DNA from: Parachlorella kessleri | Taxonomy: Eukaryota; Chlorophyta; Trebouxiophyceae; Chlorellales; Chlorellaceae | Assembly: GCA_001598975.1 (NCBI GenBank) | Contig: BBXU01001145.1 | Coordinates: 1-13,840 of the forward strand | Direction of reading: 5' to 3' | Length of the DNA: 13,840 bases | Part shown: one piece after another, positions 10,701-13,840 of the stretch | How positions within the stretch are numbered: the stretch's first letter is position 1 | Layout of the letters: each line of letters opens with the position of its first letter | The notes under the pieces: generated by a model | Databases searched by the model: none | Told to the model about the DNA's origin: nothing | What the model saw: the letters and a program-made list of their open reading frames with translations, nothing else | Position numbers and translations under genes: made by a program

Positions 10701-11480
10701 GAGTGACAAGGGATTGAGGGGACCTAGGTGCCAGGTGGGCAAGCGCAAGGAAGGAGCTCACACAACGCGCTGGCTAAGGAGTGGTAGGGATGCCTGCTGA
10801 TCAACTAGTGCTGACACGCCAAGCAGCCTGGGCATGGACGCCAGCCTGACCCCGAAAGCGACCTAGCCGACCCCAGCCAGGCCGTTGCTGGGTGAGAATC
10901 GTGCTGAGCATTTTGTCGCAGTGTGGCGCTATCCCCTGCCAACACAAGCCTGCCCGCCCTCCAGCTGGAGCCTGCTAGCATCTCACCCACCTTGGGCCTT
11001 GAACTTGCACCAGCAGAACCGCGGCGGCCCTGGTCGCTGACAGCGCCGCCGCTGTGGCCGCGGCTGCTGCCCGCTGAGCCTCCGCCAGACTGCCGGCGCC
11101 ACAGCGCATAGCCCACCAACATCGCCGCGCCGCAGCATGCGGCGCCGACTACACAGCCTGCACCCAGGCCTCCCCCACCTCCTGCAGTCGTGAGGGGCGC
11201 TAGGTTTCAACGGCCCGTGAGCAAGCTACCAGGAGGGCAAGCATCCCAAGCCAGAAGAGATGATGACAACCTTTAAGTGTGAGTGGTATGAGCTGGGTAT
11301 GAGGGCCAACCCAGGGACTGTGCCAGTCTGACAGCACAGCTGCGCAAAGCGATCTGGCCACGCCGGTTCGCACCTACGGGCGCCTCGTTGGCAGCCCCCG
11401 ACACACTGGTCCGGGACGTATGTCCCTGCATGGTAGTCGCTGCCACCCCAGCCACGTATGGCACTGCAGGCACTGCAGGC
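3960..11480 (-). CDS. Membrane-anchored TKL-type protein kinase (multi-exon gene)
   Basis: Fifteen exons were joined by phase: 11480-11374, 11181-10991, 10573-10454, 9969-9736, 9285-9199, 9026-8877, 8332-8259, 7972-7864, 7350-7284, 6826-6721, 6381-6298, 5872-5816, 5556-5499, 5160-5115 and 4768-3960. The product should transfer ATP phosphate to Ser/Thr (possibly Tyr) of an unknown substrate at a membrane. From the membrane exon it has 730 residues: TM at about 8-28, Gly/Ser linker, coiled coil at about 90-165, flexible linker, kinase at about 280-525, then a tail of roughly 205 residues rich in Pro, Gln, Glu and Ala. Catalytic residues are K303, E323, D404, N409 and D422. Met352 looks like the gatekeeper. 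The HLD motif (Arg replaced by Leu) and DVG in place of DFG are departures from the consensus. Assignment to TKL (Raf/MLK-like) rests on the HPNVVTFYGAC, GTFDY-CAPE and DIYSFGVLLWEI motifs. The kinase core is near certain, the N-terminus is not resolved, and no TGTAA lies close downstream of the stop, so the 3' end may differ. Confidence 0.85.
4311..4361 (-). repeat. CTC/CTG trinucleotide tract coding Gln/Glu
   Basis: Runs of CTC and CTG on the plus strand encode a Glu run and Gln runs in the tail of the kinase. Such tracts change length easily and are probably disordered in the protein. Confidence 0.9.
5115..5160 (-). CDS. Kinase gene exon: APE motif
   Basis: A 46-base exon with acceptor GCCTGCAG|TGC and donor GCAG|GTGAGG. 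It encodes CAPEVLLGQAASEKA and ends in phase 1. Glu450 of APE forms the usual structural salt bridge, with Arg512 in the last exon as partner. The split G|AC codon makes Asp462 of DIYSFG, the conserved helix F aspartate. Confidence 0.93.
5499..5556 (-). CDS. Kinase gene exon: activation segment
   Basis: The acceptor is CACCTGCAG|G and the donor GACTAT|GTGAGT, phase 2 in, phase 0 out. It encodes VMKSGVLSNLGDRLGTFDY. GTFDY followed by CAPE in the next exon is the normal end of the activation segment and P+1 loop. Ser and Thr residues in this segment are potential regulatory phosphosites (inference). Confidence 0.9.
5816..5872 (-). CDS. Kinase gene exon: metal-binding DVG motif
   Basis: The acceptor is GCTGCAG|G. 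The first base completes Lys408, giving KPKNVLLARDGTAKLADVGF then SR. Asn409 and Asp422 are the metal ligands, with DVG in place of DFG. The exon ends in phase 2 at AGCAG|GCAAGG. No GT fits nearby, so the intron is read as GC-AG. Ignoring splicing, the reading frame runs on into proline-rich, non-kinase sequence. Confidence 0.93.
6298..6381 (-). CDS. Kinase gene exon: catalytic loop (HLDLKPK)
   Basis: The acceptor is GGTTGCAG|GG and the donor CCCAA|GTGAGT, phase 2 in and phase 2 out. It encodes GARVALQIAAGLSYLHQHRI followed by VHLDLKP. Asp404 is the catalytic base and Lys406 contacts ATP phosphate. His-Leu-Asp replaces His-Arg-Asp, making this a non-RD kinase, so activation-loop phosphorylation may not be coupled through that arginine (inference from non-RD families). 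Confidence 0.95.
6361..6385 (-). repeat. Catalytic-loop exon start, functional copy (25 bases)
   Basis: It spans the TTGCAG acceptor and the codons for GARVALQ at the start of the catalytic-loop exon. It matches 6468-6492 at 24 of 25 positions. Confidence 0.93.
6468..6492 (-). repeat. Catalytic-loop exon start, intronic decoy copy
   Basis: This second copy lies 107 bases upstream in gene orientation, preceded by its own acceptor-like CCGCAG. Use of this site would encode SARVALQ, then leave the kinase frame and reach a stop after about ten more codons. Confidence 0.93.
6721..6826 (-). CDS. Kinase gene exon: hinge (strand 5, gatekeeper) with duplicated start
   Basis: The acceptor is TGTGCAG|AG and the donor CAAAAA|GTGAGG, ending in phase 2. 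It encodes GQGYLLMELMASDLGAALHS and continues to SYAWAKK, the hinge and helix D to E region. Met352 is the likely gatekeeper. A second acceptor with the same first 34 exon bases lies 84 bases upstream (exon would start at 6910), in frame and without a stop. Using that site would add 28 residues. The short form matches a normal kinase hinge and is taken as the main form. Confidence 0.9.
6793..6831 (-). repeat. Hinge exon start, copy A (39-base exact repeat)
   Basis: This 39-base block contains the last five bases of the intron (TGCAG) and the first 34 bases of the hinge exon. It is identical to 6877-6915. The flanks are also loosely similar: a TGTGT-containing tract before the acceptor, and a CCTGG-GG-GCCC stretch after the exact block. 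Confidence 0.97.
6877..6915 (-). repeat. Hinge exon start, copy B (39-base exact repeat)
   Basis: This is the upstream (in gene orientation) copy of the block at 6793-6831, offset by exactly 84 bases (28 codons). It carries its own acceptor CTCTGCAG|AG. Reading from this acceptor stays open through the intervening sequence and enters copy A in the same frame. Confidence 0.97.
7107..7155. repeat. 12-base tandem repeat and 7-bp hairpin in intron
   Basis: CCCCCCGGGCGG is exact at 7107-7118 and 7119-7130. Close by, CTGAGTC (7138-7144) and GACTCAG (7149-7155) form a perfect stem with loop AAGC. Both lie in the intron between the HPNVV exon and the hinge exon. Confidence 0.85.
7284..7350 (-). CDS. 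Kinase gene exon: helix C glutamate and HPNVV motif
   Basis: The acceptor is TTGTGCAG|GAG and the donor TCAG|GTAGGG, ending in phase 1. It encodes ECRLLWRIAHPNVVTFYGAC followed by VS. Glu323, the first residue, is the helix C glutamate that pairs with Lys303. HPNVVTFYGAC is a hallmark of the Raf/MLK-like TKL branch. Confidence 0.92.
7864..7972 (-). CDS. Kinase gene exon: glycine loop end and catalytic lysine
   Basis: The acceptor is CGCTGCAG|T and the donor ATAGAT|GTGAGT. It encodes GNVYRARVHGSTLCACKVFQ, with Lys303 as the ATP-contacting lysine (usual AxK, here CACK). It continues through a His/Lys/Phe-rich segment to KFFID, the start of helix C. It ends in phase 0. The acceptor sits at the edge of a 30-base minisatellite. 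Confidence 0.9.
7974..8094. repeat. 30-base minisatellite at the glycine-loop acceptor
   Basis: Units begin with TGCAG at 7974, 8004, 8034 and 8065, with period 30-31. The first three share a TGCAG-GC-CAGGGTTnnATC-TC type pattern. The first unit overlaps the acceptor of the exon at 7972, and the rest fills the start of the adjacent intron. Confidence 0.85.
8259..8332 (-). CDS. Kinase gene exon: first strand and glycine loop start
   Basis: The acceptor is GCGCAG|GTC and the donor ATATAG|GTTGGT, ending in phase 2. It encodes VVSKDAIELCSDSNGQLMKL followed by GEGY. The split codon AG|T gives Ser286, so the loop reads GEGYSGNV across the junction, an exact fit to GxGxxGxV. This reconstitution of the ATP-binding loop across an intron is strong evidence that both exons belong together. 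Confidence 0.9.
8877..9026 (-). CDS. Kinase gene exon: linker leading into the kinase
   Basis: This exon has 50 codons in phase 0 at both ends. The acceptor is TTGTGCAG|GGA and the donor GTG|GTGAGC. The first half is a Ser/Gly-rich linker. The second half (ALGDESAEMARSMFAHS, then GPQWEDV) leads directly into VVSKDAIELC of the next exon. A Trp-containing segment just before the N-lobe is a familiar arrangement in plant and algal TKL kinases. Confidence 0.8.
9199..9285 (-). CDS. Kinase gene exon: Gly/Ser linker
   Basis: This exon has 29 codons in phase 0 at both ends. The acceptor is CCCGCAG|TCG and the donor GGG|GTGAGT. It encodes a low-complexity linker that includes SASAGTEAGGSQGPLAM and ends in GVGNGG. 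There is no recognisable domain. It is supported only by good splice sites and matching phase, so it is less certain than the kinase exons. Confidence 0.65.
9736..9969 (-). CDS. Kinase gene exon: coiled coil
   Basis: This exon has 78 codons in phase 0 at both ends. The acceptor is CTTGCAG|CTC and the donor CGCAG|GTGCGC. It is rich in Leu, Ala, Lys, Glu, Asp and Gln, with spacing typical of an amphipathic helix (LVATQGALLELHKK, then EIAGLKADLSSATHDLRAAQ), followed by a Ser/Thr/Ala linker ending TPRSQ. It probably mediates dimerisation or partner binding between membrane and kinase. This is inferred from composition, not from a recognised family. Confidence 0.85.
9997..10049. repeat. Two-copy 29-base tandem repeat in intron
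   Basis: A 24-base core starting GACAGTCAGGAGG is exact at 9997-10020 and 10026-10049, separated by a G run. It lies just upstream (gene orientation) of the coiled-coil exon acceptor. Confidence 0.95.
10454..10573 (-). CDS. Kinase gene exon: start of coiled-coil region
   Basis: This exon has exactly 40 codons in phase 0 at both ends. The acceptor is GACAG|CTG and the donor GAG|GTGGGC. It includes VEPVSLAPLLQDSQQVWLG and ends NEELSSLRAE, which continues as a heptad-like pattern into the next exon. A TGA lies in the same frame immediately upstream, so the exon cannot extend further 5'. Confidence 0.75.
10991..11181 (-). CDS. Kinase gene exon: transmembrane helix
   Basis: The acceptor is CTGCAG|GA and the donor AAG|GTGGGT. 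A GTGAGA site four bases further is an alternative that would break the phase. The exon encodes a glycine run, then a hydrophobic small-residue helix containing CVVGAACCGAAMLVGYAL, then WRRQ and a Gly/Ser linker. The two arginines after the helix fit the positive-inside rule, so the C-terminal kinase would be cytosolic. The abundance of Gly, Ala and Cys in the helix would allow close helix packing. It ends in phase 0, matching the next exon. Confidence 0.75.
11374..11480 (-). CDS. Kinase gene exon: juxtamembrane (outside) Thr/Ser/Ala/Pro segment
   Basis: This exon encodes about 35 residues containing VPYVAGVAATTMQG and a Ser/Thr-rich stretch ending NEAPV. It ends in phase 1 at GTAG|GTGCGA, which joins the membrane exon to give a glycine run. 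It would lie just outside the membrane. Three candidate acceptors are close together (exon starting at 11480, 11472 or 11463). The first needs a preceding phase 2, the other two a preceding phase 1. Another frame of the same DNA reads as Cys-rich, but its phase does not connect to the membrane exon. Confidence 0.5.
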
Positions 11481-11482
11481 CT
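11461..11482 (-). repeat. 9-base repeat creating tandem acceptors
   Basis: On the minus strand CTGCAGTGC occurs twice in tandem, after another TGCAG. This gives three AG acceptors, at 11481, 11473 and 11464. The last two differ by exactly three codons (residues PAV in one frame). Confidence 0.85.
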
Positions 11483-11639
11483 GCAAGTTGCAACTCTTCT
11501 GCTGGCATTAGCCCAGCAATAAGCGGCACAGGACGTTACAACGGGCTTCGATGGCGCTTGTTGCCCAGGAGCACAGAATGATATTTATGTAGATATTTAT
11601 GACGCGAGGACACTTAAGAGCCCATGACAAGCTGCGCAC

Positions 11640-12194
11640 CTGCTCGCCGGTGCAATCAGGACCAAACGAGCTTCCACTACTGCCCAAACTGGGCGGGCTT
11701 AGCAGGCCTCCCAAAAACAGGCTTCCTTTGTGTGCTCACGAAATGATCCACACATCTGAAATTCCTTGCCTGGGCGCCCAACAATTGGCCACACAGGGAA
11801 GGGAAGGCATGCTGGAGTGTGTACTGCTGGAATAAAGCGTGGCGGGGCCGCGGACGTTTACGGCCTGCCTTACATCTCTGATTACATCTGAGAAGCTTGG
11901 CGAATTCTAATGTTACGCCTGCATCATCGCGATTACTGCATAAAGGCGTGAGGTGCAAGATCACAGACGTCCCAGAACAATTCCAGCCATGCAAGAAGGT
12001 TCACATGATCAGGGCTCAAACGTGTCAAACTGGGGGAGAACAAATGCCAGTGCAAGAGACGATAGGGCCCTGGGCCAGCAAGGGGACGCAGCAGGATCAT
12101 ACTCCAAACATGAAAGCTGGGTCAGCTTACCCGTCCTGAACGTGGCTGTCCAGCTCACAAACGTTGTAGCATGGAACGTTGCTCTAGGCGCCAT
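11640..12194 (-). CDS. Tentative 5' exons of the kinase gene
   Basis: Two short candidate exons form a phase-consistent chain to the juxtamembrane exon. The first runs from ATG at 12194 to 12131 (21 codons, starting MAPRATFHATTF, donor ACGG|GTAAGC). The second runs 11688-11640 (split Val, then WAVVEARLVLIAPAS, donor GCAG|GTGCGC). The ATGGCG start context is typical of algal genes. There is no clear signal peptide, and chance matches of this size are common, so the true N-terminus or a larger ectodomain could lie elsewhere to the right. If correct, the full product is about 803 residues. Confidence 0.25.
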
Positions 12195-12199
12195 GCTAC

Positions 12200-13000
12200 A
12201 TGCTATACATTTGCAAGTACAGTCGCAAGGATCCTCTGCTTTTTTTGGGCCAGCAAGCCAACCTTTGCTACACCGAGCTGCAGGAACTGTACAAAAGAGA
12301 GGCTGGAAGTTGCTAGGCCAGGGAGCTGGAGTGGGAAACTGCAGTTGAGGGGAAGGCTGCGACGGCGGCTGAAGATGGCTAGAACTGCTGGAGGCACTGG
12401 GACAAGTTATTCGAGGGATCACCAAAAAGCACTGCTGCTGGCAGCACCGATAGCTGAGGCCGGAGCTTGGCCTTGCGACTGCCAGCCTAGCCTCATCGCG
12501 CAAGGCAAGTGACGGGCTGGGTGTGTGACCATGGTGTGTGTTGAGGGCTGTCCTGCCGGCTTGCGCAAAATCACCAGGGTGGAATATGTGTGCTGACGTG
12601 CCAGGCCGGCAAGCGCTCCTAGGTAGGTTGGCATGCGTTGACCCAGGCCTGGGGTCTGTGTGACACCCTGTTGCACGGAACTCGTTTAGCAGTGCTGTGG
12701 AACACGTTGCGTGCCTTAAAATAAAGAGCTTGTGATACATGTGAAATGCCTTGCTGATAGGGAGCTATGCTCTATCCTGCGGCACCGGCATGCTTCTCAG
12801 GGCAGCAGCTGCCTGCGGTGCCGGCTTCACGCTAGGGTCAGACATAGAGCAAAGCCTCAGCCCTCTTCCCTCCTTGGCGACTGCAAAATACACCAGCAGC
12901 AGGCGCCCAGAAAGACATGAGGGTGAGCTTGCTGCCGGCTGGATGAGACTGCGTTCGTGTACGTTGTCCTGCAGGATTCCTCTCCAGCTGGCCATGTTTT
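12200..13000. other. No supported gene
   Basis: This stretch holds overlapping open frames on both strands, none with recognisable motifs. A minus frame spans 12009-12740 (243 codons), of which only the 3' part is used in the tentative 5' exon. AATAAA occurs at 12719 but is not the usual algal poly(A) signal. Confidence 0.4.
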
Positions 13001-13019
13001 GGGTGCATGCTGAGCCGCC

Positions 13020-13511
13020 GTGGAGGGTATCCTTGGATGCATGCTTTCAGCTCAACCTCCCCCATCCCAGTGCTCCTGCATGCATCGCCACGGCCTGGCT
13101 GTAGTGTGGGATGGCGCTGTCATGGTACCACCGACCCATCATGGACAGTACCAGTTTCCTTGGTGCAGGGTTGCGCCAGCGTGCATGGCCCCACTTCTTC
13201 ACACTGGGCGGCTCCTGGGGGCGCGCCTCGGTGGCAGCACTGCTGCTGCTGCACAGGCCAGGGCCCTGCTGAAGCGGCAAGACCGGCTAGGCGCCCTCCT
13301 TCTGCCTTCCGTCTCCGGCTTTGTGCACGGTCCGTAAGAGGCCTTGGGTCACCTGCTCTCAGGCCAAGTGGCAGCTGCCATGAGGCGCCTTCTGCGGTGC
13401 ATGGGTGGAGCCCTGTCACAGTGGGAGCAGCAGCTGCAGCGACGGCAGACAGACGGGAGGGCAGCGCCTGAAATACGGAGCGTGGGCCACAAGCAAGGGA
13501 GGTGTGCTTAG
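13020..13511 (+). CDS. Possible plus-strand gene fragment of unknown function
   Basis: A frame from 13020 reads 105 codons to a TAA at 13335, then continues in the same frame for 57 more codons to TAG at 13509. Both parts have coding-like composition: HTGRLLGARLGG and AQARALLKRQDRL before the stop, LSGQVAAAMRRLLRC and QWEQQLQRRQ after it. The TAA overlaps a strong donor (CC|GTAAGA at 13334). A TGTAA at 13654-13658 would suit a 3' end about 145 bases after the second stop. I recognise no family. The opposite strand is also open here, so this could be chance. Confidence 0.25.
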
Positions 13512-13653
13512 CCAACTCCAGGCAGCTGCCGCATTGTTGACAGCCAGGCCTGGTGCCGGCGCGTTTGGCAGCTCCCTGGGGGCCACGCCATCGTCCTGCG
13601 CTTGCTGCCTACATGTCTCGAGATTTCTGCTGCCTACAGAAGTTCATGCAGCC

Positions 13654-13658
13654 TGTAA
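13654..13658 (+). promoter_or_regulatory. Candidate TGTAA polyadenylation signal
   Basis: TGTAA is the usual chlorophyte poly(A) signal. This copy lies about 145 bases after the end of the tentative plus-strand frame at 13511, a normal 3' UTR length. As a 5-base motif it also occurs by chance (for example near 1268 and 2948). Confidence 0.25.
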
Positions 13659-13781
13659 GAAGCAGGGGGCTGAAAGCTGGATACTGGATGTGCAGTAGCG
13701 CTTTACACTGTATCTTGGGTGGCACATGTTGGTACTAAACCAGACCAAGATGCTGGTAGTAACTAGGGTACTGAAATTGCA

Positions 13782-13840
13782 GCGGGGGGGGGTAAGGGGT
13801 TGGGTTGGGGGTGTGTGTGGGTGGTGGGTGTGTGTGTGGT
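13782..13840 (+). repeat. G/T-rich low-complexity end
   Basis: A run of eight G, several GGG blocks and GTGTGTG runs fill the last 60 bases. It can form G-quadruplexes. It is not an algal telomere repeat (no TTTAGGG or TTTTAGGG units). Confidence 0.85.

Noticed and set aside
11226..11486. Cys-rich frame across the juxtamembrane exon
   Set aside because: Its phase at the donor does not connect to the transmembrane frame, while the VPYVAGV frame does.
13782..13840. Telomere
   Set aside because: The G/T-rich sequence is irregular and lacks the TTTAGGG-type unit of green algae.

Overview
The window looks like nuclear DNA of a green alga, most likely a core chlorophyte of the Chlamydomonas/Haematococcus/Scenedesmus type. 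The reasons are one intron-rich gene with short exons, donors mostly GTGAGN, GTGCGN or GTGGGN, acceptors mostly TGCAG, Gly/Ala/Gln-rich linkers, a TKL-type kinase fused to a membrane segment, and a TGTAA poly(A)-type signal at 13654. The genus is inference. There is no bacterial gene organisation, and most long uninterrupted reading frames are antisense to, or read through introns of, the real gene.

The main content is one minus-strand gene from about 11480 (possibly 12194) down to 3960. I assembled it by joining exons whose phases agree at every junction. It encodes a single-pass membrane segment (exon 10991-11181), a coiled-coil stretch (10454-10573 and 9736-9969), Gly/Ser/Ala-rich linkers (9199-9285 and 8877-9026), a complete kinase catalytic domain over nine exons (8332 down to 4768), and a low-complexity C-terminal tail in the last exon (4768-3960). 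Residue numbers in the entries count from the split Gly codon at the start of the membrane exon, giving 730 residues to the stop. Every catalytic signature is present: glycine loop, Lys303, Glu323, HLD404LKPKN, D422VG, APE and Arg512. The architecture suggests a plasma-membrane receptor-like or sensor kinase, with the coiled coil perhaps acting in dimerisation or partner binding. The ligand and substrate cannot be read from the sequence.

The gene's special feature is splice-site-centred duplication. The start of the hinge exon, with its acceptor, is duplicated 84 bases upstream and in frame. The start of the catalytic-loop exon, with its acceptor, is duplicated 107 bases upstream. A 30-base minisatellite lies against the glycine-loop exon acceptor, tandem TGCAG acceptors precede the juxtamembrane exon, and one kinase intron is GC-AG. 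Together they make the gene a candidate for alternative or noisy splicing at the heart of the catalytic domain.

The left 3.9 kb contains no gene I can support. It holds short repeats, hairpins and a tRNA-like (SINE-type) segment near 1645-1715. The right 2.3 kb (11.5-13.84 kb) contains tentative 5' exons of the kinase gene, a weakly supported plus-strand reading frame at 13020-13511, and a G/T-rich low-complexity end.
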